Assembly: GCA_021801525.1 (NCBI GenBank)
Contig: JAJYXW010000185.1
Coordinates: forward strand, 1-38,975
DNA from: Actinomycetes bacterium
GTDB lineage: Bacteria; Actinomycetota; Acidimicrobiia; Acidimicrobiales; JAJYXR01
Direction of reading: 5' to 3'
Length of the DNA stretch: 38,975 bases
Shown: in pieces, positions 33,117-38,975 of the stretch
How positions within the stretch are numbered: position 1 is the first letter of the stretch
Layout of the letters: every line of letters starts with the position of its first letter
Position numbers and translations under genes: made by a program
Notes under the pieces: model-generated
Database searches by the model: none
The model's input: only the letters and a program-made list of their open reading frames with translations
What the model was told of the DNA's origin: nothing

Positions 33117-33953
33117 ATGAGCGACGCCGCAGGCGCTGCTCGGAGCGTCGAAGGCTGGCTCGACACCCACTGCCACATCCAGCCCCCGTACTCCCCGGAA
33201 GGGATCGACCCCCCAGAGGTTCTGAAGGAGGCCGGAGACAGCGGGGTATCGGGGCTGGTATGCGTGGGCACCGACGCGTCGACGTCATCTAGTGCATTGG
33301 AGCTCGTGTCGGGCCTGCGTGCCATGCAGCCCGGCTTCGGGCTCTGGGCCACTGTCGGTCTGCACCCGCACGAGGCTTCCCGCGGCACGGACGAGGTAGA
33401 GGAGCTGCTTGCACGTGCCGTGGCGGAGCTTCCTGGCATAGTCGTCGCGGTTGGCGAGTGTGGTCTCGACTACCACTACGACCATTCGCCGCGCGACGTG
33501 CAGCGGAGCGCCTTCGCTCGCCAGATCGCGCTCGCGAAAGAGCACGGCCTCGCTCTCGTCGTCCATGCTCGCGACGCCTGGGACGACATCCTCGACCTGC
33601 TCTGTACCGAGGGTGCGCCCGAGAGGATCGTCATGCACTGCTTCACGGGGGGGAAAGAGGAGGCCAGGCGCTGCCTCGACTTGGGCGCTCACCTGTCGTT
33701 CAGCGGGATCGTGACCTTCAAGGGTGCCGAGGACGTGCGCGAGGCCGCAGCCTTCTGTCCGGAGGACCGGATCCTCGTGGAGACCGACGCGCCGTTCCTC
33801 TCGCCAGTACCGCACCGCGGTAAGCCGAACCGACCCGCATGGGTCGCCATCGTCGGTGAGACTGTTGCCGCGCTGAGGGGGGTCCCGCCTCGGGACCTTG
33901 CTGCCTCGTCGAGCGAGGCCGCTGTGAGGGCGCTGGGGCTCCGGCCGCTCTGA
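33117..33953 (+). CDS. tatD: TatD-family metal-dependent hydrolase (DNase)
   Basis: A 278-residue TIM-barrel hydrolase. The metal ligands are DTHCHI (HxH) near residue 16, VGECGLDYHYD (Glu), VVHARDAW (His), MHCFTGG (His) and VETDAPFLSP (Asp), followed by KPNRPAWV. Relatives are 3'-5' exonucleases on DNA and RNA or D-Tyr-tRNA-type hydrolases. ATG 33117 is preferred; an in-frame GTG at 33108 or the open frame to 33060 would only add an Arg-rich leader. It lies between metG and rsmA, the standard actinobacterial order. Confidence 0.93.
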   Translation: MSDAAGAARSVEGWLDTHCHIQPPYSPEGIDPPEVLKEAGDSGVSGLVCVGTDASTSSSALELVSGLRAMQPGFGLWATVGLHPHEASRGTDEVEELLARAVAELPGIVVAVGECGLDYHYDHSPRDVQRSAFARQIALAKEHGLALVVHARDAWDDILDLLCTEGAPERIVMHCFTGGKEEARRCLDLGAHLSFSGIVTFKGAEDVREAAAFCPEDRILVETDAPFLSPVPHRGKPNRPAWVAIVGETVAALRGVPPRDLAASSSEAAVRALGLRPL

Positions 33954-33989
33954 GCGGCCAGGTCCCGGTTCCAGGAAGGGCTGGCTGGC

Positions 33990-34871
33990 GTGCATCCTCC
34001 AGGAGCGGCTGACGAGGGCCGGACCCCACTGCGCCCGAGCGACACGGGGCGCGTCATGGCGGCTCAGGGAATCCGTCCCAAGAAGGCGCTGGGCCAGCAC
34101 TTCGTCTTCGACGAGAACACCCTGCGGCGAATTGCGCGCATCGCAGGCGTAGGCCCCGGAGGTCGAGTCGTGGAGGTGGGAGCCGGGCTAGGGGGGCTGA
34201 CAGCGGTTCTGGCTTCCACGGGGGCACGCGTCGTGGCGCTCGAGATCGACGCGAGGCTCTTCCCGGTCCTCCGTGAGGTCGCAGCAGGCCCCTCCGTGAG
34301 GATCGTGCAGGCGGACGCGCTCCAAGTCGACTGGACTGCTCTACTCGGCGGCGAGCCGGGTTGGGCGATGGTGGCTAACCTCCCGTACAACGTGGCGGCT
34401 CGTATCGTCGTCCGGGCGCTCGAGGAGGCCCCGATGATCGACCGGTTCGTGGTGATGGTCCAGCGCGAGGTGGGCGAGCGGTTGGCCGCGCGGCGCGCAG
34501 AGGCCGGATATGGCGCGGTGTCGCTCAAGGTCGCGTACTTTGCCGAGGCGCGCGTGGTTGGCCGGGTCCCGGCCTCGGTGTTCTTGCCACGTCCCCGGGT
34601 CGAGTCGGTGCTCTTGGAGCTGAAGCGGCGCTCAGCGCCGCCCCTCGATCCATCCGAGGTTCCCTACGACCGCCTCTTCGCGGTTGTGCGGGCAGGCTTC
34701 TCCCAGCGCCGCAAGATGCTCCGCCGGTCCTTGTCGGGCACCCTCGACCCCGAGACCTTCGACGCGGCGGGCGTGGATCCGTCGAGGCGCGCCGAGGAGC
34801 TTGGCATCGAAGATTGGGGCAGACTTGTGATGTGCGAGCAGCGACGGAAGGACTCGGGAGCCGGAGAATGA
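33990..34871 (+). CDS. rsmA: 16S rRNA (adenine-1518/1519-N6)-dimethyltransferase
   Basis: A 293-residue KsgA/RsmA enzyme that dimethylates two adjacent adenines at the 3' end of 16S rRNA, a late 30S checkpoint. Motifs are PKKALGQHFVFDENTLRRI, VVEVGAGLGGLTAVL, VVALEIDARL, ADALQVDW, the catalytic NLPYNVA (about 130-136), MVQREVGERLAA, FLPRPRVESVLL, and the C-terminal FSQRRKMLRRSL. GTG 33990, preceded by AGGAAGG, is chosen because the residues before ATG 34056 match the helix that usually precedes RPxKxLGQ. Its stop overlaps the ispE start (ATGA). Confidence 0.95.
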   Translation: MHPPGAADEGRTPLRPSDTGRVMAAQGIRPKKALGQHFVFDENTLRRIARIAGVGPGGRVVEVGAGLGGLTAVLASTGARVVALEIDARLFPVLREVAAGPSVRIVQADALQVDWTALLGGEPGWAMVANLPYNVAARIVVRALEEAPMIDRFVVMVQREVGERLAARRAEAGYGAVSLKVAYFAEARVVGRVPASVFLPRPRVESVLLELKRRSAPPLDPSEVPYDRLFAVVRAGFSQRRKMLRRSLSGTLDPETFDAAGVDPSRRAEELGIEDWGRLVMCEQRRKDSGAGE

Positions 34872-35785
34872 GCACCAGCGAGGTACCGCCGGCAGCAGTG
34901 CTCTTGGCGCCGGCGAAGCTCACCGTTTCGCTTCGCGTGACGGGAGTCCGCGAAGACGGATACCACCTGCTGGACGCAGAGATGGTGACTGTGAGCCTGG
35001 TAGACGTGGTGCAGCTCGAGCCCGGCACCGGGCTGGCGCTGGTGGACGAGGTGCCTGGCGGCCTCGGATTGCGCGGGATTCCGCCCGGTGAGTCGAACCT
35101 GGTGGAGCGAGCGCTCACGGCGGTGGGAAAGAGCGCTGCTGCCCGGGTGGTGAAGCGAATCCCGCCGGGCGCGGGGCTGGGCGGGGGGTCGGCCGATGCT
35201 GCGGCGGTCCTTCGCTGGGCAGGGGCGGGCGACCCGCGATTAGCCGCGCGCATAGGGGCGGACGTGCCGTTCTGCGTGACAGGGGGAAGGGCACGTGTGA
35301 GCGGTATCGGTGAGGCGGTGGAGCCTATGGCCTTCGAGGAGCGCAGCTACGTGCTACTACTGCTGCCCTTCGGCATGAGCACTGCATCGGTCTTCGCCGC
35401 TTGGGACCGCATGCACGCTGCCTCCAAGCACCGGGCGGGCGGGGACACCCGCAGCAGCGACGGCCCTGTGAACGACGGCCCTGTGAACGACGGCCCTGTG
35501 AACGACGGCCCTGTGAACGACGGCCCTGTGAACGACGGCCCTGTGAACGACGGCCCTGTGAACGATCTGGAGCTAGCTGCATTGCGTGTCGAGCCGCGCC
35601 TTGCCCGTTGGCGTGATTGCCTGGGTGATGCCACCGGCATGCGTCCGCGCCTTGCCGGCAGCGGGTCGACGTGGTTCGTCGAGGGAGAGCCCGAGGCCTT
35701 GGGCCTGGCCGGGCGGAGCTCCCTGGTGCTACATGGCGTCCACGCTCCGCTGGTCGCCGTTCACACGCTGCCGGTAGCCAGGTAG
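34868..35785 (+). CDS. ispE: 4-diphosphocytidyl-2-C-methyl-D-erythritol kinase
   Basis: A 305-residue GHMP kinase of the MEP isoprenoid pathway, phosphorylating CDP-methylerythritol. LAPAKLTVSLRVTGVREDGYHLLDAEMV gives the substrate Lys and Tyr/His; PPGAGLGGGSADAAAVLRW (about 98-116) is the ATP loop; GADVPFCVTGG and MRPRLAGSGSTWFVEG complete the fold. ATG 34868 overlaps the rsmA stop. Between STASVFAAWDRM and LELAALRVEP is an insert of seven DGPVN units (15-bp repeat). It merges into the conserved ND-LE motif, so it seems to have grown by duplicating the native GPVND segment. The rest is unbroken, so the enzyme should work if the loop is tolerated. Confidence 0.95.
   Translation: MSTSEVPPAAVLLAPAKLTVSLRVTGVREDGYHLLDAEMVTVSLVDVVQLEPGTGLALVDEVPGGLGLRGIPPGESNLVERALTAVGKSAAARVVKRIPPGAGLGGGSADAAAVLRWAGAGDPRLAARIGADVPFCVTGGRARVSGIGEAVEPMAFEERSYVLLLLPFGMSTASVFAAWDRMHAASKHRAGGDTRSSDGPVNDGPVNDGPVNDGPVNDGPVNDGPVNDGPVNDLELAALRVEPRLARWRDCLGDATGMRPRLAGSGSTWFVEGEPEALGLAGRSSLVLHGVHAPLVAVHTLPVAR
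35459..35563. repeat. 15-bp tandem repeat, seven perfect copies, inside ispE
   Basis: Seven identical copies of CGACGGCCCTGTGAA follow one another and encode (DGPVN)7 in the ispE frame. Perfect identity of all copies points to recent expansion by slippage. There are no spacers, so it is not a CRISPR array. Confidence 0.97.
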
Positions 35786-35910
35786 CAGGTTGGCTCAGAG
35801 CGCCCCGGCCGGCTTCGGCGCCGGTCTGCTCGCAAGGCGCGGCACCTGCGCCTTGGCGCGAGGAGCTAACCGGGGACTCGGAGCTAGGGGCCGACCGCGG
35901 TTCCCGGACG

Positions 35911-35960
35911 GAGGTGTTTCCCGGCGGGAGGTGTTTCCCGGCGGGCGATGTTTGTCGGGC
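35911..35960. repeat. 17-bp duplication between ispE and the bS22 gene
   Basis: GAGGTGTTTCCCGGCGG occurs at 35911 and 35928, and a degenerate third copy follows up to about 35960. It lies between convergent genes, just beyond the bS22 stop. It could influence termination, but no clear hairpin is seen. Confidence 0.85.
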
Positions 35961-35964
35961 AGGT

Positions 35965-36066
35965 CTACTTGCCCGCGGCGCGGCGCTGCCAGCGCGTTGC
36001 CTTCAGCATCTTCTTGTGCTTCTTCTTGCGCATGCGCTTCCGGCGCTTCTTTATGAGGGATCCCAT
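35965..36066 (-). CDS. Ribosomal protein bS22 (AURKAIP1/COX24-domain small 30S protein)
   Basis: A 33-residue, very basic protein: MGSLIKKRRKRMRKKKHKKM, then LKATRWQRRAAGK. It matches the 33-residue bS22 found in the mycobacterial small subunit near the decoding-centre helix 44, almost position for position (the mycobacterial form begins MGSVIKKRRKRM). ATG 36066 gives exactly the known length. The open frame continues upstream to 36303 through a dispersed repeat and is not part of the gene. No Shine-Dalgarno is seen; TAACCT lies 10 nt upstream of the ATG. It faces ispE, and its upstream DNA is copy 1 of the 97-bp repeat. Confidence 0.9.
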   Translation of the reverse strand: MGSLIKKRRKRMRKKKHKKMLKATRWQRRAAGK

Positions 36067-36076
36067 GTCGTGCCGG

Positions 36077-36082
36077 AGGTTA
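36077..36082 (-). promoter_or_regulatory. Candidate -10 box of the bS22 gene
   Basis: TAACCT on the minus strand is 10 nt from the bS22 ATG, implying a leader of about 3 nt. It lies just outside the 97-bp repeat, which would then supply the -35 and upstream region. Confidence 0.35.
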
Positions 36083-36085
36083 GCT

Positions 36086-36182
36086 GCGCTCGGCCCCGGT
36101 GCGCCAGGTGAGAGCCGCATCCGCGCGTGACGACTGCTTGGTACGCGGCGAAGCCGGGCTTCGGAGCCAGGTCGCGGCGTAC
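36086..36182. repeat. 97-bp dispersed repeat, copy 1
   Basis: This segment aligns without gaps to 38375-38471 at roughly 85-90% identity. The core CAGGTGAGAGCCGCATCCGC is identical, and the hairpin CGAAGCC-G-GGCTTCG is conserved in both. The two copies are in the same orientation. Differences change amino acids in every frame examined, so it is not coding. Copy 1 lies immediately upstream of the bS22 promoter. Confidence 0.85.
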
Positions 36183-36471
36183 TGGACCAAGGGCTACGGG
36201 AGCGAATCGGGATCGCCACCGGGTGGGGCCAGTAGCAAACCTCTGAACCGGAAGTTTTCACCACTTCGTGCTCCAGGGGACCCTCCAAGCTCGCCGATGA
36301 CAAGCGTGTCCAGCCACAGCAGCTGCACTCGGCGAGGATCTGACGGCTACGGAGACCCCCTACCCGGGGACCCAGCTCACTCTCGCCTACTTGGTGATGG
36401 GGTGGTGATGGGGTTGCATGGACTTCACGCTTACGTCAGGAGGTCTCGCGAAGGAGGTGGGGTCGGATGTG
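36183..36471. other. Intergenic stretch between the 97-bp repeat and the AtuA-like gene
   Basis: About 290 bp with no gene I can support and composition less GC-rich than its left-hand neighbours. It includes a short GGTGATGGG duplication at about 36393-36415 and two GGAGGT-like stretches (36439-36444, 36453-36458) with no reading frame behind them. It ends at the TAAGGT box of the AtuA-like unit. Confidence 0.5.
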
Positions 36472-36477
36472 TAAGGT
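36472..36477 (+). promoter_or_regulatory. Candidate -10 box of the AtuA-like transcription unit
   Basis: TAAGGT is followed by exactly 7 nt and an ATG (36485) opening a 19-codon frame that ends on the start of the AtuA-like gene. Spacing and box match those at ychF, metG, pepN and the PfkB gene. Confidence 0.45.
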
Positions 36478-36484
36478 TGAGCCG

Positions 36485-36544
36485 ATGAGGCAGCGGGGTC
36501 GTCTACTGGGTGTCGAGCTGGCAGCCCGAATAGGGGGAGCGTGA
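36485..36544 (+). CDS. Candidate leaderless leader peptide (19 codons) coupled to the AtuA-like gene
   Basis: ATG 36485 opens MRQRGRLLGVELAARIGGA and stops at TGA 36542-36544. That stop overlaps both possible AtuA-like starts (GTG 36541 and ATG 36544, sequence GTGATG). The leader also contains the AtuA-like Shine-Dalgarno GGGGGAG (36533-36539), so translating it would both expose and feed that site. No homology is recognised. The call rests on promoter spacing and stop/start overlap. Confidence 0.38.
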   Translation: MRQRGRLLGVELAARIGGA

Positions 36545-38337
36545 TGGCAAGGGACAAGATCGTGGTAGCCAACGCCGGGGGGTTTTGGGGCGACGACCCA
36601 ACGGTCGCCAGACGCCAGGTCGAGGGAGGGAGGATCGACTACCTCGTAATGGATTACCTGGCGGAGGTCACAATGGCGATACTGCAGAAGCAGCGCCAGC
36701 GCAGACCAGAAGCCGGCTTTGCAGGAGATTTCATCGCGCAGCTTAGAGACGTGCTGCCAGCATGTATCGATCGCGGCGTGAGAATTGTGACAAACGCTGG
36801 CGGGGTTAACCCTATGGCGTGCCGAGCTGCGGTCGAGGATCTGGCAAGGGAGCAGGGCGTTAGCGATCAGCTAAAGGTCGCAGTGATCATGGGCGACGAC
36901 ATCTACGATGAGCTCGATTCAATTCTGAGCGCTGGAGAAGTACTTGCCAACATGGATACAGGGGCTCCATTATCTGATATTCGCGATCGTGTGCTTAGCG
37001 CGAACGTCTACCTCGGCGCAGCACCGGTTGCCGAGGCATTGCGGATGGGAGCAAACGTCGTGATAGCCGGCCGGATCACCGACACAGCGCTCACGCTCGG
37101 GCCCATGATGCACGAGTTCGAGTGGAGAGAAGATGATTGGGATCGCCTTGCTGCGGGGATCGTTGCTGGTCACATCATCGAGTGCGGAGCTCAGTCCACA
37201 GGGGGTAATTTCACCGACTGGCGTAAGGTACCGAATTTCGACAACCTGGGATACCCTCTGATCGAAGCGTATCCAGACGGTACATTCGTAGTCACAAAGC
37301 ATGCCGGTACAGGTGGGCTCGTCAGTGTGCACACAGTAGGGGAACAGCTTCTCTACGAGATGGGAGCACCGGGTTATGTGGCCCCAGATTGTGTTGCGCA
37401 TTTCGATTCTATTGTTCTCGAACAGGAAGGGCCGGATCGGGTCCGAGTGAGCGCAGTACGGGGCGACCCAGCGCCGGAGAAGCTAAAGGTGTCAGTCAGC
37501 TTCTCGCACGGTTATCGCATCTTTGGCCGCATCATGGTATCAGGACCTGACTGCCTGGAGAAGGCGGGGAAAGTTGCGGATATCTTCTGGAAGATGGCGG
37601 GTGGAGAGGATATGTATGAGGAGACGGCGACGCATTTCATTGGGTGGAATGGCTCACATCCACCGCTCAGCCAGCACGAGCCGAGCGAGGTCTTGTTACA
37701 AGTCGCGGCGAGAGATTCTGATAGGGAGAAACTCGATACGCGATTCGGGCCGTTCGTGGTGGCGGGGATACTCGGGTCGGTACCCGGCATCACTCCTGCC
37801 GCGGATCAGGGACGTCCGCGTGCGTCGGATGTTCTCGGCTACTGGCCTGCTCTTATCAGCCGCGATCGCGTGAAGGTTCGGGTGTGCGTTGGAGAGACGG
37901 AGGAGCAGGTGTCTTCGGCGAGGCCGCTGCAGAGGGCTGGCAAGGCATTCACTCCGGCACGTGTGGAGCCGGTGGTGCCGTCTTCGGGAAGACAGGTTAC
38001 TGTTCCGCTCAGCCGGTTGTGCCTCGCACGTTCGGGGGACAAGGGCAATACGGCGAATGTCGGTGTCATCGGCCGGACGCCAGGTGTGTACGGGTGGATG
38101 CTCGAGCACTTGACGGCGGACTTTGTAAAGAACCACTTTCGTGAGCTGTGTGGGGGGAGCGTGGAGCGATATGAGCTACCCAACCTGTTGAGCTTGAACT
38201 TTGTGCTGCGCGAGGCGCTCGGAGGGGGTGGCACGCTTTCCATCCGGTTCGACGCCCAAGGCAAGACCTACGGCCAGTACCTGCTTGCTGCTCGAGTGAC
38301 CGTCGATCGACAGATCGTGGAGGAAGTCGACGCCTGA
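36544..38337 (+). CDS. AtuA-like (DUF1446) acyclic terpene utilisation family protein
   Basis: A 597-residue protein. Residues 1-450 form the AtuA/DUF1446 domain: VVANAGGFWGDDP, DYLVMDYLAEVTMAILQ, VRIVTNAGGVNPMACR, GANVVIAGRITDTALTLGPMMHE, AGHIIECGAQSTGGNFTDW and KHAGTGGLVSVHTVGEQLLYE. Residues ~490-597 form the small AtuA C-terminal domain: LCLARSGDKGNTANVGVIGR. Pseudomonas AtuA acts in citronellol/geraniol catabolism, but many relatives occur outside that pathway, so the role is open. Codon use differs from all other genes here, with TTA, CTA, ATA and AGA present, which suggests horizontal acquisition. ATG 36544 is 4 nt after GGGGGAG. It is flanked by the 97-bp repeat. Confidence 0.88.
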   Translation: MARDKIVVANAGGFWGDDPTVARRQVEGGRIDYLVMDYLAEVTMAILQKQRQRRPEAGFAGDFIAQLRDVLPACIDRGVRIVTNAGGVNPMACRAAVEDLAREQGVSDQLKVAVIMGDDIYDELDSILSAGEVLANMDTGAPLSDIRDRVLSANVYLGAAPVAEALRMGANVVIAGRITDTALTLGPMMHEFEWREDDWDRLAAGIVAGHIIECGAQSTGGNFTDWRKVPNFDNLGYPLIEAYPDGTFVVTKHAGTGGLVSVHTVGEQLLYEMGAPGYVAPDCVAHFDSIVLEQEGPDRVRVSAVRGDPAPEKLKVSVSFSHGYRIFGRIMVSGPDCLEKAGKVADIFWKMAGGEDMYEETATHFIGWNGSHPPLSQHEPSEVLLQVAARDSDREKLDTRFGPFVVAGILGSVPGITPAADQGRPRASDVLGYWPALISRDRVKVRVCVGETEEQVSSARPLQRAGKAFTPARVEPVVPSSGRQVTVPLSRLCLARSGDKGNTANVGVIGRTPGVYGWMLEHLTADFVKNHFRELCGGSVERYELPNLLSLNFVLREALGGGGTLSIRFDAQGKTYGQYLLAARVTVDRQIVEEVDA

Positions 38338-38374
38338 GCGATCACGGGTTGGAGATGGATCGAAAGCGGTGACC

Positions 38375-38471
38375 ACGCTCAGGCCGGGTGTGTCAGGTGA
38401 GAGCCGCATCCGCGCGCGACGACTGCTCGGTACGCGCCGAAGCCGGGCTTCGAAGCCAGATCGTTGCGTAG
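38375..38471. repeat. 97-bp dispersed repeat, copy 2
   Basis: Same orientation as copy 1 at 36086-36182, offset 2,289 bp, with about 13 mismatches and no gaps. It begins 38 bp after the AtuA-like stop codon. It lacks the adjacent TAACCT and bS22 sequence, so copy 1 next to bS22 looks like the ancestral context. Confidence 0.85.
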
Positions 38472-38634
38472 CAGGCCGAAGCGCCACGGGAGGCGGAGAG
38501 AGGGTGGCGGGGCTGCCGCACGCCGCGAGCGCCGCTGTGAGGGCAAGCAGAAGGCAGGCTTGCCCCGCATGCCGGCGAATGGAGCGGATGGCACCTGAAC
38601 GGGCATTGCCAGCGAGGCCGCCAGCGCATTCCAT
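38472..38634 (-). pseudogene. Possible 5' fragment of a lipoprotein gene
   Basis: From ATG 38634, preceded by GGAGCG 5 nt upstream, the frame gives an Arg-containing n-region (RSIRRHAGQ), a hydrophobic core ACLLLALTAAL and a lipobox LAAC (Cys39), then GSPATLSPPP. That is a convincing lipoprotein signal peptide. The frame then enters the 97-bp repeat and the antisense of the AtuA-like gene, where nothing protein-like remains. It may be a gene cut off when the repeat or the AtuA-like gene arrived, or a chance frame in GC-rich DNA. Confidence 0.3.
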
Positions 38635-38702
38635 CAGAACGCTCCGAGGGGTGTGCGTGGCGGCTTCAGTTACCAGGTAGAACGGAGCTCGGGGAGTAGC
38701 CC

Positions 38703-38757
38703 CGGCATGCCCCGTGAAATTCACATGCCGAGTGTATGTTGATGTACATTGACGTAC
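38703..38757. promoter_or_regulatory. Nested palindrome and 10-bp direct repeats
   Basis: CGGCAT (38703-38708) pairs with ATGCCG (38725-38730), and inside it GTGAA-A-TTCAC (38714-38724) is a second perfect inverted repeat, with a five-base bulge on one side. Immediately after come TGTATGTTGA and TGTACATTGA (38733-38752) and then CGTACGGG. The stretch is strikingly AT-rich for this genome. It looks like a regulator binding site or a recombination/replication site, but no gene follows on either strand. Confidence 0.4.
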
Positions 38758-38975
38758 GGGTCCGGCTTGGGCCTTCGGGCTGGGTCTTCCCACTGCCCCC
38801 AAGACAAATCCGGGTACGCGGCCGAAGAGAGGCTGCAGCTGCTCGAGGCTTAGAGGCTCAGCGGATAGGGAGGTTGGATCAGGGAGCCGTTCATCCAGAC
38901 GAGCAGGGCAAGGCGGAGGAGGAAGGGCAGGCTGGAGTGCCTGTCCGACGACGACAACGCCGCAATGCGAAGTCT

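Larger units (their letters stand above)
38338..38975. other. Gene-poor right end of the window
   Basis: No gene can be supported with confidence over 638 bp. The stretch contains copy 2 of the 97-bp repeat, a possible lipoprotein signal sequence on the minus strand, a nested palindrome followed by short direct repeats, and a 6-bp inverted repeat CTTGGG/CCCAAG at about 38766-38803. The last 170 bp show purine-rich sequence on the plus strand and no motif I recognise. Confidence 0.5.

Noticed and set aside
35459..35563. CRISPR-like array
   Set aside because: The 15-bp units are contiguous with no spacers and are translated in frame within ispE.
36086..36182. A tRNA or other structured RNA gene in the 97-bp repeat
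   Set aside because: No T-loop GGTTCGA, no anticodon arm and no acceptor pairing were found on either strand. Only one short hairpin is conserved between copies.
38703..38730. An integron attC site
   Set aside because: The hairpin has a bulge like attC, but the R' core GTTRRRY and its complement are missing, and there is no integrase.
1..38975. Insertion sequences, prophage or transposase genes
   Set aside because: All convincing frames were assigned to cellular families. No transposase, integrase or phage motif and no terminal inverted repeat pair was seen.

Overview
The window is high-GC chromosomal DNA from an actinobacterium (Actinomycetota). The evidence is GuaB3 beside GuaA, a DprE1/DprE2/UbiA decaprenyl-phosphoarabinose set, the small actinobacterial ribosomal proteins bS22 and bL37, and several start codons placed 6-8 nt after a TAnnnT -10 box, which suggests leaderless mRNAs. 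The gene mixture would suit Acidimicrobiia, but that is inference. No rRNA, tRNA, CRISPR array, transposase or phage gene was recognised.

Layout. 1-530: the end of an unknown gene, then a Phd-type antitoxin with a truncated PIN toxin. 487-1401 (-): a double GNAT acetyltransferase. 1563-8125 (+): guaB3, guaA, a PcrA/UvrD helicase and a membrane-anchored phosphodiester-glycosidase-like protein. 8181-11540 (-): UbiA-type DPPR synthase, DprE1 and DprE2, which make the arabinose donor for cell-envelope glycans. 11863-15564: an acyl-CoA ligase and an SDR facing a thiolase, probably one acyl-CoA degradation module. 15762-19878: GT4 glycosyltransferase, SAM methyltransferase and 'prenyltransferase'-fold protein in an overlapping operon, facing a TylF-like methyltransferase. 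19899-25250 (-): PAS-GGDEF-EAL protein coupled to a TMEM165/GDT1 transporter, and PepN upstream. 25377-28291: PfkB kinase, a hypothetical protein, a GDPD and bL37. 28466-35785 (+): ychF, DUF192, rsmI, msrA, metG, tatD, rsmA and ispE, a translation and housekeeping block. 35965-36066 (-): bS22. 36485-38337: a compositionally atypical AtuA-like gene flanked by two copies of a ~97-bp repeat. 38338-38975: no confident gene.

Two themes run across the window. First, translation is tightly packed. At least nine stop/start overlaps (GTGA, ATGA, TTGA) occur, and two candidate leaderless mini-ORFs (15 and 19 codons) end in a TGATG overlap with the start of a main gene (ychF and the AtuA-like gene). Second, short perfect or near-perfect tandem duplications are scattered through the window. 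In coding sequence their periods are 9, 12, 15, 18, 21, 24 or 27 bp and so preserve frame; intergenic ones have periods such as 11, 13, 16 and 17 bp. The most extreme is seven copies of a 15-bp unit inside the essential gene ispE.

All product calls are from reading the sequence. No database search was run.
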